From positions 62,001 through 126,000 of the forward strand of contig NZ_NERU01000006.1 of NCBI RefSeq assembly GCF_003063265.1: 64,000 nucleotides of DNA, written 5' to 3'. The first letter of the stretch is position 1. Every line of letters begins with the position of its first letter. Positions 1 through 8,591 of this stretch are shown one piece after another. The notes under the pieces were generated by a model. The model saw nothing but the letters and a program-made list of their open reading frames with translations. It had not been told where the DNA came from and did no database searches. A program made the position numbers and the translations under genes. Origin of the DNA: Limnohabitans sp. WS1. Lineage in GTDB: Bacteria > Pseudomonadota > Gammaproteobacteria > Burkholderiales > Burkholderiaceae_C.

Positions 1-16
1 CCTTGAGGGACTGAGC

Positions 17-787
17 ATGTCTGCTCCAAAAATTCAATTTGACGACGTCCTGGGAGCCCCTGCTGTAGACAAGCGCCTGGAAGTGTTGAGATCCATGCAC
101 CATGCGGGGTCCATCTCTGAGGCTGCACGAGCCAATGGCGTGAGCTACAAAGCGGCTTGGCAGGCCCTTGAGACGCTGAGTAATCTGGCCGGGGTTCCTC
201 TGGTGGAGAAAGCCGTGGGCGGTTCGGGCGGAGGAGGCGCCAAACTCACGCCTGCCGGCCTTCAGGTGTTGGAGGCCGCTGACCTGCTGAGTTCGGCTCG
301 CGAAAATGCGCTCGCCCAATTTGTTCGCTCTGCCGACGGCTTGGGACTGAATTTGCGCGGTATCGCTGGCATGGGCCTTCGAACCAGCATGCGCAACCAG
401 ATGCCGTGTCAGGTTCAGGACATACGTGTGTCAAAAGGCGCAGCAACCGTCGTTCTTGAACTGCCCGATGGGCAAGGATTGACGTCGAAAATCACGCTGG
501 AGAGTCTGCAACTGCTGAGTCTTCAACCCGGGCAGAAGGTGTTGGCCATGTTCAAAGCCACTGCTGTGACGGTGGCACCCACCATCGTGGGCGCTGGCGA
601 AGTCAATCTGCTGCGTGGCAAAGTGGTGCGCCGAGGAACGGGTGCTGCAGGGCTAGAGGTCTCATTGCAACTCACGCCAGGATTGGTCCTGGTGGGGTTC
701 GCTGATGCCGAGTCACCCCTCAAACTTCGGCAAAACGCGATGGCCGCTCTAGAGCCCAATGCGGTGGTGATCGGGCTTGCAGGGTGA
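17..787 (+). CDS. ModE-like molybdate-responsive transcriptional regulator
   Basis: The 256-residue protein has the layout of ModE: an N-terminal winged helix-turn-helix (about residues 18-95, with the ISEAARANGVSYKAAWQAL recognition segment) followed by two TOBE/Mop-type molybdate-binding repeats (about 125-190 and 195-256). ModE dimers bind molybdate and control molybdate transport and molybdoenzyme genes. A TTGAGGGA ribosome-binding site precedes the ATG. It converges on the minus-strand cox operon of a molybdenum hydroxylase, which fits a role in matching that enzyme to molybdate supply. The target is inferred; the family assignment is fairly secure. Confidence 0.85.
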   Translation: MSAPKIQFDDVLGAPAVDKRLEVLRSMHHAGSISEAARANGVSYKAAWQALETLSNLAGVPLVEKAVGGSGGGGAKLTPAGLQVLEAADLLSSARENALAQFVRSADGLGLNLRGIAGMGLRTSMRNQMPCQVQDIRVSKGAATVVLELPDGQGLTSKITLESLQLLSLQPGQKVLAMFKATAVTVAPTIVGAGEVNLLRGKVVRRGTGAAGLEVSLQLTPGLVLVGFADAESPLKLRQNAMAALEPNAVVIGLAG

Positions 788-829
788 TGTTTTGAATTCG
801 TCCGGAAAGGAAGAAATCAAAACACCAGG

Positions 830-1906
830 CTATTTTTCAGGCAAAAAGCAAACAGCTTCTGATCGAGGGCTGGGCAGCAGTTGTTCTTTGGCGGGCCCCA
901 CTTGCATATCGCGTGGCAGTGGCACCGCATTTTTCACGGCCAGCACTTCCGCCATCACGCTGACTGCAATTTCAGGCGGTGTTTTGCTGCCAATGAAAAT
1001 GCCAATCGGTCCGCGCAGAGGCGCAAGACTTTCCTGAGTTTGATCAAAGTGTTCAACCATGCGTGAGCGCCTGGCCTCATCGTTGCGTCGAGAGCCAATC
1101 GCGCCAACGTACAGTGCATCACAGCTCAAAGCTTCCAACAAGGCCAGATCATCGAGTTTGGGGTCGTGTGTCAGAGCAATCACGCAAGTGCGTTTGTCGA
1201 CGTGGAAAACTTTGACCACATCGTCGGGCATGTCAGACAGCAGAGTCACCCCGGCCACCTGCCAGCCACTGCGGTACTCTTCGCGGGGATCACAGACCGT
1301 CACTGCAAAGCCGCAAAACAAGGCCATCGTCGCCAAGTATTCCGTCAATTGACCGGCACCAATCAGCAACATGCGGTATTCAGGGCCGAAACAATTGCAA
1401 AGGTCCTTGCCATCGTCACTCAACGCTTGGGGTTGCAACGCCCGCAACAAGGTCACCTTTCCGGTGGACATGTCAGTGCGCCGATGAACCATTTGACCTT
1501 GGGTGAGCATGTCCACCAGTTGTTGGAGTTCAGCCACTTCGGGATTGAATTCGAGCACAAGCTCCAGCGTTCCGCCACAGGGCAAACCAAAACGGTGCGC
1601 TTCATCAGCGGTGACACCGTAGGTCACCCGCTCAGGGGGACTGTCTGGGATGTCATGTGTCAGATTTTCTGAGGGATGGGCAGCGGTCGGCTGACTGATG
1701 CGCTTGTAGCGATAAATCAGATCGTCTTCGATGCAACCACCAGAAACCGAGCCCACCACGGACCCGGTTTCACAAAGCGCCATGATGGAGCCCACGGGGC
1801 GAGGTGAAGAGCCCCATGTTCGCACCACAGTGGCCAACAAGGCTTTTTGGCCCTGTGCACGCCAGCCCAACAGCTGGTTCAACACCATGAGGTCGAGATT
1901 TTCCAT
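830..1906 (-). CDS. XdhC/CoxI family molybdenum-hydroxylase maturation factor
   Basis: A 358-residue XdhC/CoxI protein. The N-terminal domain carries the GSVSGGCIE signature (residues 52-60, with Cys58), and the C-terminal half has a Rossmann-like domain with a GAIGSRRN segment. XdhC proteins bind molybdopterin cofactor and promote its sulfuration and insertion into xanthine-dehydrogenase-type enzymes. It is the last gene of the cox operon, 16 bases after coxG. It is the only XdhC-type gene in the window, although an xdhA-xdhB pair lies about 36 kb away without one, so it may serve both enzymes (inference). Confidence 0.88.
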   Translation of the reverse strand: MENLDLMVLNQLLGWRAQGQKALLATVVRTWGSSPRPVGSIMALCETGSVVGSVSGGCIEDDLIYRYKRISQPTAAHPSENLTHDIPDSPPERVTYGVTADEAHRFGLPCGGTLELVLEFNPEVAELQQLVDMLTQGQMVHRRTDMSTGKVTLLRALQPQALSDDGKDLCNCFGPEYRMLLIGAGQLTEYLATMALFCGFAVTVCDPREEYRSGWQVAGVTLLSDMPDDVVKVFHVDKRTCVIALTHDPKLDDLALLEALSCDALYVGAIGSRRNDEARRSRMVEHFDQTQESLAPLRGPIGIFIGSKTPPEIAVSVMAEVLAVKNAVPLPRDMQVGPAKEQLLPSPRSEAVCFLPEK

Positions 1907-1922
1907 CGTCTGGGGCTGTCAA

Positions 1923-2492
1923 TCAGCGGGTCACCATGACCACCACGGCCAGGGCAACAGCTGCGCCCGCAGCCCACATCCAAACAGGCACGCCAGCGGA
2001 TGTCTGTGCAGGCGCAGATTGTTGGGGAATCGGTTCTTCGGCGGGCGGGTAGCGTTTTTCGAGTTCAGCTTCAAACCGTTTGAAAAAGTCTTCGGCCATG
2101 TTTTTGGCCACGCCATCGATCAAGCGTTGGCCCAACTGTGCGATTTTTCCACCCACCGAGGAGTGCACGGTGTAATGCAATTCGCAGCCCTTTTCCAGTG
2201 GCTTGATTTCGACGGAAGACTCCCCTTTGCCAAAACCGGCCACCCCACCTTGGGCATCGAAGTTGAGTTTGTAACTTTGGGGGGCCACGATGTCCGTGAG
2301 CTGGACACTGCCATTGAACATGGCCGAGACCGGACCCATTTTGATGCCTGCTGCGACGGCGAATTTTTGATCACCCGAGGGCTCGAATCTTTGACAGCCG
2401 GGAATGCAGGCCTTCAGTATGTCGGGGTCATTCAGCGCCTCCCAGGCTTGCTGCTGCGTCACTTGTAAGGTGCGTTGTCCAGTCATGTCCAT
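1923..2492 (-). CDS. coxG: CoxG-like carbon monoxide dehydrogenase subunit G (SRPBCC)
   Basis: A 189-residue CoxG-family protein: an SRPBCC/START-like lipid-binding fold over roughly residues 1-145 (MDMTGQRTLQVTQQQAWEAL at the start, CIPGC near 32), a proline/glutamine-rich linker, and a single C-terminal membrane helix (about 167-186) ending in a short basic tail. CoxG is known to recruit CO dehydrogenase to the cytoplasmic membrane and to bind quinone. The start overlaps the end of coxE by 10 bases, implying coupled translation. Confidence 0.88.
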   Translation of the reverse strand: MDMTGQRTLQVTQQQAWEALNDPDILKACIPGCQRFEPSGDQKFAVAAGIKMGPVSAMFNGSVQLTDIVAPQSYKLNFDAQGGVAGFGKGESSVEIKPLEKGCELHYTVHSSVGGKIAQLGQRLIDGVAKNMAEDFFKRFEAELEKRYPPAEEPIPQQSAPAQTSAGVPVWMWAAGAAVALAVVVMVTR

Positions 2493-3700
2493 GATGAGTT
2501 TCTCCTGTCAAATGAAATGGGGGAATGGTTTGAACGTTTCATGAGCTTGCTGATGGCTTGTGCAAGGTCTTCAAGTTTGCTGAGATTGTGAACAGCCAGC
2601 ATGCCATCTGCGTGTTGATGCAAGACTTGAGCACCGCTGGCCAGCGGCGCGTAGCCATCAAAGCGCAAGAGGGGATTGAGCCAAAACAGTTGGCGGCAAT
2701 GCCTTTTGAGCCACTGCACTTCAGACTGCAATTGTTCAGGTGCGCCTGTGTCCAAGCCATCGCTGATGAGCAGCACCATGGTTCTGCGCCCAACCAGGCA
2801 ACGCGCATGACGCTCGCGCAAAGTGGTCAAGGACGCGCCCAAGCGGGTGCCACCGGCGAAATCAGAGATCCGTGTGTTGGCCTCCTCCAGCATGCGATCG
2901 GTGTCTTTGTGCTTGAAAGCAGGACGCAGGTCCGACAGGTCAGTGCCAAAGGCAAAAACAGAGCGCGGGTGGGCCCGGGTGGCCTGGTGCAAGAAGGCCA
3001 AAAGCAATCGGGCATAGCGTTCCATCGATCCCGAGATGTCGACCAGCACCAGCAAGGGCAAAACCTGCGGGCGACGCGCCCGTTGAGGCAGCCACAACAA
3101 TTCTCCCTCTGAGCGACCTGCTTGCTGCATGGCGGCAGGCCAATGGGGGCGTTGGCCGCGTGTGCCAGCGCGTGTGCGGCGACCGGGCACCGGTGCCAAA
3201 GACAAGGGAATGTCTCGAACCAAGCGTTCAATCAGGCGGAACTCACTGGCGTTCAGTGTCGCGAAATCGGCATGCTGCAGGCGATGGCGGTCACTGGCGG
3301 TCATGGCCGCATCCAGTTGGATTTCACTTTCTTGGCGTGGGCCGCCTTCTTTTTTGGAGGTGGCAGCCAAGGCTTCTTGCACCCTGGCTTTGCGTGATGG
3401 GGGCTGACCTTGACGCACCTTGGGCAACATTTGCGCCAACAGTTGCTGGGCCAGTTCGGGGTTTCTGAACAAGGCCGAAAACAACTGGTCAAAGACCTCC
3501 ATGTCCTGCTGACGATGGATCAAAACCGTGCCAAGTGCTGCGTGCAGATCGTCTTTTCGTTCAAGACCCACGATGCTGGCCGCTTCAATGGCCAGCGCCA
3601 TGCCTTGGCTGTCAATGGGCACACCCGCTCGCCGCAAGGCCCGACCCAAGCCCACGATGTTCTGAGGCAGTTTGCCACTTCGGGCGTCACCCAGTTTCAT
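2483..3700 (-). CDS. coxE: CoxE-like VWA domain protein
   Basis: A 405-residue protein with a C-terminal von Willebrand factor A domain whose MIDAS motif DISGSM is at residues 221-226; the N-terminal half is charged and helical, as in CoxE. CoxE works with the AAA+ ATPase CoxD in maturing the copper/molybdenum or molybdenum active site of CO-dehydrogenase-type enzymes. Four bases separate it from coxD upstream and it overlaps coxG downstream, so it sits in the middle of the operon. This MoxR/VWA pairing is standard for such clusters. Confidence 0.88.
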   Translation of the reverse strand: MKLGDARSGKLPQNIVGLGRALRRAGVPIDSQGMALAIEAASIVGLERKDDLHAALGTVLIHRQQDMEVFDQLFSALFRNPELAQQLLAQMLPKVRQGQPPSRKARVQEALAATSKKEGGPRQESEIQLDAAMTASDRHRLQHADFATLNASEFRLIERLVRDIPLSLAPVPGRRTRAGTRGQRPHWPAAMQQAGRSEGELLWLPQRARRPQVLPLLVLVDISGSMERYARLLLAFLHQATRAHPRSVFAFGTDLSDLRPAFKHKDTDRMLEEANTRISDFAGGTRLGASLTTLRERHARCLVGRRTMVLLISDGLDTGAPEQLQSEVQWLKRHCRQLFWLNPLLRFDGYAPLASGAQVLHQHADGMLAVHNLSKLEDLAQAISKLMKRSNHSPISFDRRNSSWT

Positions 3701-3704
3701 GGCA

Positions 3705-4616
3705 TCAAGCCGACTGCGGCTCAGGTCGCAAAAGCTCGTCGATCATGGGGATCAAAGCTGCCACATCCTCACGCTGCTTGAACAAGATACCGGCCGTGTC
3801 CTGGATCACTTCCGGGTCAAGCTCCAGTGTGTCCAGTGCCACCAGTGCCTTGGCCCATTCCACACTCTCGGCGATGCCCGGGGAGCGCTGGAATGCATTG
3901 GCAAATGGCATCGCACGCAGCCGAGACACAAATTGTGTGACGGCTTCGGTCAACATCGGTGCGGCCTCAGGCACTTGACTTTGCACAATGGCCAGTTCCC
4001 GTTCACGCTCAGGGTAATCCAACCACTGGTAAAGACAACGCCGTTTCACGGCATCGTTCAGGTCGCGCGTGCGGTTGCTGGTGAGGATGGTGATCGGTGC
4101 CACTTGGGCCTTGATCGTGCCCAACTCTGGAATGCTCACTTGGTATTCGCCAAGGTATTCCAGCAAGAAGGCCTCAAACGGTTCATCGGCACGGTCGACC
4201 TCATCGATCAGCAAAACGGCACCCGGAGCCGGTGCTTGCAAGGCCTGCAACAAAGGCCGACGAATCAGGTAGCGCTCTTGATAGACCTCTTGCTCGATTT
4301 CGGCCACGGTGTGGGTGGCTTGCGCCGCACGCATGTGCAGCAGCTGCGCTGTATGGTTCCACTCGTACAAGGCTTCGCGCTGCTCCATGCCGTCGTAACA
4401 CTGCAGGCGCAGCATGGGCCGCCCCAACACCTTGGCCAGTGCTTTGGCCAATTCTGTTTTGCCAACACCAGGTTCGCCTTCGAGCAACAAAGGCCTTTTG
4501 AGCTTCATGGCCAAAAAGACCGATGTCGCCAGACGACGAGGCGCGTGATAACCCACACCCTCCAGGGCGTGGGTCAATGCATCGATGCTCACAAAATCGT
4601 GAATGGTTTCACGCAT
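3705..4616 (-). CDS. coxD: CoxD-like MoxR-family AAA+ ATPase
   Basis: A 303-residue MoxR-type AAA+ ATPase with Walker A GEPGVGKT at residues 47-54, Walker B LLIDEVD at 135-141, and the sensor segment LTSNRTRDL. CoxD is a chaperone-like ATPase needed for posttranslational assembly of the CO dehydrogenase metal centre. The start overlaps the end of coxM by 8 bases, and its VWA partner coxE follows after 4 bases. Confidence 0.92.
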   Translation of the reverse strand: MRETIHDFVSIDALTHALEGVGYHAPRRLATSVFLAMKLKRPLLLEGEPGVGKTELAKALAKVLGRPMLRLQCYDGMEQREALYEWNHTAQLLHMRAAQATHTVAEIEQEVYQERYLIRRPLLQALQAPAPGAVLLIDEVDRADEPFEAFLLEYLGEYQVSIPELGTIKAQVAPITILTSNRTRDLNDAVKRRCLYQWLDYPERERELAIVQSQVPEAAPMLTEAVTQFVSRLRAMPFANAFQRSPGIAESVEWAKALVALDTLELDPEVIQDTAGILFKQREDVAALIPMIDELLRPEPQSA

Positions 4617-5400
4617 TGGCTTGTTGCACCGCCCGCTGTGTTTGCACCTTGATCAATTGGGCACGGAACGCAGCGCTGGCATGCAAGTCGCCATTGAGTT
4701 CATTCGCATCAATCGACACACCTTCGACAGCCTCGGCCGTGAAGCTTTTCGACAAGGCCGCTTCCAAGCCAGCATGGCGAAACACGCCATTGCCCGCACC
4801 GGTGATGGCCACGCGAACGCCTTGATCGGTTTGTGCCACAAACACGCCCACCAACGCAAAGCGCGAAGCTGCTTGGCGGAACTTGGCATAGGCCGCTTTT
4901 TGGGGCACAGGGAAATGAATCGCGGTGATCAATTCACCTTCTTCCAGCGCCGTGGTGTACATGCCCTGAAAGAAATCGTCAGCCGCGATTTTCCGCTTGT
5001 TCGTTTGCACTGTGGCACCCAATGCCAAAACGGCGCTGGGGTAGCAAGCTGCGGGGTCGTTGTTGGCCACCGAGCCGCCCATGGTGCCCATGGCACGGAC
5101 TTGGCGGTCACCGATTTGGCCCGCCAGTGCGGCCAATCCCGGGATCGTGGCTTTCACTTCGGCGCTGTCGGCCACAAACTCATGGCGTGTCATGGCACCA
5201 ATGACCAATGTGTTGCCTTCTTTTTTGATCCCGCTCAGTTCACCGACACCTGCCAAGTCAACCAAACTGCCGGGCTGGGCCAGGCGCTGCTTGAGGGAGG
5301 CGATCAGGGTTTGGCCCCCTGCCAGAGCTTGACCTCCGGCAGAGATTTTGGCCAGTGCGTCTGCCAATGCGGCGGGACGTTCGTATGCGAATGCGTACAT
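4609..5400 (-). CDS. coxM: CoxM-like FAD-binding subunit of a molybdenum hydroxylase
   Basis: A 263-residue FAD-binding medium subunit. The two flavin motifs are visible: AGGQT (residues 27-31) and TMGGSVANNDPAA (106-118). It passes electrons from the Fe-S subunit to the respiratory chain. The start was set at the ATG at 5400 (MYAFAYERPA), which has GAGGAA about 8 bases upstream. A longer in-frame reading would start inside coxL and add 14 unconserved residues. Confidence 0.92.
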   Translation of the reverse strand: MYAFAYERPAALADALAKISAGGQALAGGQTLIASLKQRLAQPGSLVDLAGVGELSGIKKEGNTLVIGAMTRHEFVADSAEVKATIPGLAALAGQIGDRQVRAMGTMGGSVANNDPAACYPSAVLALGATVQTNKRKIAADDFFQGMYTTALEEGELITAIHFPVPQKAAYAKFRQAASRFALVGVFVAQTDQGVRVAITGAGNGVFRHAGLEAALSKSFTAEAVEGVSIDANELNGDLHASAAFRAQLIKVQTQRAVQQANA

Positions 5401-5411
5401 GTTGTGGTTCC

Positions 5412-7793
5412 TCAGGCTTTGGCTTGTTGAATGGCGGTCCATACCCGGTTCGGGCTGGCGGGCATGTCCAGGTCTTTCACGCCCAGGGGGGCCAAGGCGT
5501 CGAGCACAGCGTTCATCACCGCAGGCGGCGAGCCGATGGCACCGGCTTCACCGCAACCTTTGGTGCCCAAAGGGTTGGTGGTGCAAGGCGTGCACACATG
5601 GCCAATCGTGAAGGAAGGGAAATCGTCGGCGCGGGGCATGGCGTAGTCCATGAACGAACCTGTGACCAGTTGCCCGGTTTCGCGGTCGTACACGCAGTGC
5701 TCCAGCAGCGCTTGACCGATGCCCTGAACCAAGCCACCGTGGACCTGGCCTTCCACAATCATCGGGTTGATGATGGTGCCAAAGTCATCCACCGCAGTGA
5801 ACCGGTCCACACGAACTTGGCCTGTGGCCGGATCGACTTCGACCTCGCAAATGTAGGTGCCGGCCGGGAAGGTGAAGTTGGTCGGGTCATAGAAGGCTGT
5901 TTCATTGAGACCGGGCTCCAACTTGTCCAGCGGGTAGTTGTGGGGCACATAGGCGGTCAGGGCCACTTGGCCAAATGTGACCATTTTGTCCGTGCCCTTG
6001 ACCTTGAATTCACCACCGGCAAAGTCCACATCGGCATCGCTGGCTTCCATCAGGTGCGCCGCAATTTTCTTGGCTTTGGCCTCAATTTTGTCCAACGCCC
6101 GCATGATGGCTGCACCGCCCACCGAGATGGAGCGCGAACCATAAGTGCCCATGCCAAAGGGCACCCGACCCGTGTCTCCGTGCACGATGTCCACTTGCTC
6201 GGGCGAGAGGCCCAAGCGAGCGGCCACCACCTGTGCAAACGTGGTTTCGTGGCCTTGGCCGTGGCTGTGCGAACCGGTGAAAACGGTCACGCTGCCCGTG
6301 GGGTGCACACGCACTTCACCGCACTCAAACAGGCCTGCACGCGCACCCAGAGCACCTGCCACATTGGAAGGGGCCAGGCCGCAAGCCTCGATGTAGCTGG
6401 AATAACCCAAGCCACGCAACAAGCCTTTGGCTTTGGATTGCGCTTTGCGTTGCTCAAGACCTGCCACATCGGCCAATTCATTGGCTTGTTTCAGGCAGGC
6501 GTGGAAGTCACCGGTGTCGTACTGCAAGGCAACCGGTGTCTGGTAGGGGAACTCGGTGATGAAATTGCGACGGCGAATTTCGTCTTGAGACAGACCCATT
6601 TCCCAAGCCGCGCGAGACACGATGCGCTCCAGCAAGTAGGTCGCCTCGGGTCGACCTGCGCCTCGGTAGGCATCCACGGGCGCTGTGTTGGTGAACCATG
6701 CGTCGACCTCCACATAGACCTGTGGCGTTTTGTACTGACCGGCCAGCAATGTGGCGTAAAGGATGGTCGGAACGGCCGTTGAGAACGTCGACAGGTACGC
6801 GCCCAGGTTGGCATCGGTGTGGACGCGGAAACCCAAGAACTTGCCATCCTTGTCCATGGCCAACTCTGCATGGCTGACGTGGTCACGGCCATGGGCGTCA
6901 GACAGGAACGCTTCAGAACGGTCGCAGTTCCACTTGATGGGGCGGTTGAGCTTTTTGGAGGCCCAAGTCAGGCAAACATCTTCTGCGTACAGATAAATCT
7001 TGGCACCAAAGCCGCCGCCCACATCGGGGGCAATCACACGAACTTTGTGTTCGGGCAGGCCCATCACAAATGCCGTCAAAAGCAATCGCTCGACGTGCGG
7101 GTTCTGGTTGGAGACATACAGGGTGTAATCGTCACCGGCCCGGTTGTAGTGCCCGATGGCCGCACGCGGCTCCATGGGGTTGGGGGCCAAACGGTTGTTG
7201 ACCAGGTCAAGCTTGGTCACATGCGCAGCATTGGCAAATGTGGCATCGACGGTCGCCTTGTCACCAATGGCCCATTTGTAGCACTGGTTGTTGGAGGCAA
7301 TGTCGTGGATCACAGGTGCGCCCGGGGCTTGCGCATCACGCACATCCACCACCGCAGCCAAGGGTTCGTAATCCACCACCACCAATTCGGCGGCATTGCG
7401 GGCTTGTTCGTAGGTTTCTGCCACGACCATGGCGACGTGGTCGCCCACATAACGCACTTTTTCGAAGGCCAAAATGGGGTGTGGCGGCTCTTTCATGGGT
7501 TCGCCGTTGGTGCTGGTGATCAACCAGCCGCAAGGCAAACCATTGATCTTGTCAGCGGCCACGTCCTGGCCATCCAAAATACCGATGACACCCGGCGCTG
7601 CCAGAGCTGCCGATTTATCGATGCTGCGGATTTTGGCGTGTGCGTGGGGCGAACGGACAAAGTAGCACTGGGCCATATTGGCCAGCACGATGTCGTCGGT
7701 GTACTGGCCCGCCCCGGTCAGGAAACGGTAGTCCTCCTTGCGGCGGAGGGATTCCCCAATGTGGGGCAGGTTGGCGAAATCGGAAGCACCCAT
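5412..7793 (-). CDS. coxL: CoxL-like molybdopterin-binding large subunit, form II
   Basis: A 793-residue molybdopterin-binding catalytic subunit. The active-site loop reads AYRGAGR (about residues 375-381), the signature of form II (BMS-type) proteins, not the AYxCSFR of genuine form I CO dehydrogenase that holds the Cu-binding cysteine. The catalytic base glutamate is in GCGEAGAIG (about Glu749). The gene order S-L-M also matches form II. It therefore oxidises an uncertain substrate, possibly CO slowly or another small molecule. Start chosen at 7793 (MGASDFANL), with AGGAG about 7 bases upstream and 11 bases after the coxS stop. Confidence 0.93.
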   Translation of the reverse strand: MGASDFANLPHIGESLRRKEDYRFLTGAGQYTDDIVLANMAQCYFVRSPHAHAKIRSIDKSAALAAPGVIGILDGQDVAADKINGLPCGWLITSTNGEPMKEPPHPILAFEKVRYVGDHVAMVVAETYEQARNAAELVVVDYEPLAAVVDVRDAQAPGAPVIHDIASNNQCYKWAIGDKATVDATFANAAHVTKLDLVNNRLAPNPMEPRAAIGHYNRAGDDYTLYVSNQNPHVERLLLTAFVMGLPEHKVRVIAPDVGGGFGAKIYLYAEDVCLTWASKKLNRPIKWNCDRSEAFLSDAHGRDHVSHAELAMDKDGKFLGFRVHTDANLGAYLSTFSTAVPTILYATLLAGQYKTPQVYVEVDAWFTNTAPVDAYRGAGRPEATYLLERIVSRAAWEMGLSQDEIRRRNFITEFPYQTPVALQYDTGDFHACLKQANELADVAGLEQRKAQSKAKGLLRGLGYSSYIEACGLAPSNVAGALGARAGLFECGEVRVHPTGSVTVFTGSHSHGQGHETTFAQVVAARLGLSPEQVDIVHGDTGRVPFGMGTYGSRSISVGGAAIMRALDKIEAKAKKIAAHLMEASDADVDFAGGEFKVKGTDKMVTFGQVALTAYVPHNYPLDKLEPGLNETAFYDPTNFTFPAGTYICEVEVDPATGQVRVDRFTAVDDFGTIINPMIVEGQVHGGLVQGIGQALLEHCVYDRETGQLVTGSFMDYAMPRADDFPSFTIGHVCTPCTTNPLGTKGCGEAGAIGSPPAVMNAVLDALAPLGVKDLDMPASPNRVWTAIQQAKA

Positions 7794-7804
7794 GTTCGAT
7801 CTCC

Positions 7805-8272
7805 TTAAGATTTCATGGCCGCTGCACCCTGCAGCACGGACTTGACAATGTTTTGATAACCGGTGCAGCGGCAAATATTGCCTTCCAGCGCCTCACGGAC
7901 TTCGTGTTCACCCGCATTCGGTTGACGTTTGCACAAATCCAGTGCGCTCATGACCATGCCTGGGGTGCAAAAACCGCATTGCAATCCATGGCACTCCTTG
8001 AAGGCTGCTTGCATGGGGTGCATGGTCCCATCGGCCGCCGCAAGGCCTTCGATGGTTTCGACCTCGGAGCCAGCAGCTTGCGCCAACAGCATGTTGCAGG
8101 ACTTGACGGCCCGGCCATTCATGAGAACGGTACAGGCACCACATTGGGCCGTGTCGCAGCCCACATGTGTGCCCGTGAGTTTGAGATGCTCGCGCAATGC
8201 TTGCACCAGCAAAGTATGGGGCGCTGCCTCCACCGCAACGGCCTTGCCGTTGACCTTGAGTTGAACCTGCAT
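7805..8272 (-). CDS. coxS: CoxS-like [2Fe-2S] small subunit
   Basis: A 155-residue protein with two [2Fe-2S] clusters: a plant-ferredoxin-type cluster (Cys39, Cys44, Cys47, Cys59) and a helical cluster (Cys99, Cys102, Cys134, Cys136). It shuttles electrons from the molybdenum site on CoxL to FAD on CoxM. It is the first gene of the seven-gene operon. The start at 8272 (MQVQLKVNGK) has AGGAG 7 bases upstream; the in-frame extension upstream has no family resemblance. Confidence 0.94.
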   Translation of the reverse strand: MQVQLKVNGKAVAVEAAPHTLLVQALREHLKLTGTHVGCDTAQCGACTVLMNGRAVKSCNMLLAQAAGSEVETIEGLAAADGTMHPMQAAFKECHGLQCGFCTPGMVMSALDLCKRQPNAGEHEVREALEGNICRCTGYQNIVKSVLQGAAAMKS

Positions 8273-8591
8273 TCCTGTCTCCTTTTTGAGGGTTTCACTT
8301 TTCATTTCAACGCACAAACACCCCAGATCCCGAGGACCCAAGTCCTTGGCGTGCATCCAGTTTCAGGCCGATCTTCAACCGATGGGCTCACGACCCGCAA
8401 AGCAGGACCGCAGTGAGGCGAGCCACAGCACAACCGTCTGGAAATGGCCTGACAAGGTGTTCTTGTTTGTGCAGTCATCCTAAGGGACGAAAGCTCATTT
8501 TTGGCTCAGGGATATCCGCTATGAAATGCGTTGCATACATCCCGGGCACGCGATGGACTGTCACCGTTCGCAATGAGGCACACTTCTGCCC
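8273..8591. other. Divergent intergenic region between coxS and a ModE-like/PBP regulator
   Basis: This 319-base gap is the divergent control region of the cox operon and the regulator at 8592. No credible ORF is seen. Around 8518-8537 there are two imperfect half-sites (CGCTATG and CGTTGCATA) loosely reminiscent of ModE operators (CGYTATAT). No strong -35/-10 pair could be assigned on either strand. Confidence 0.4.

Noticed and set aside
5355..6782. A 475-codon plus-strand reading opposite coxL
   Set aside because: It is the antisense of a confident molybdopterin-binding subunit and has shadow composition.
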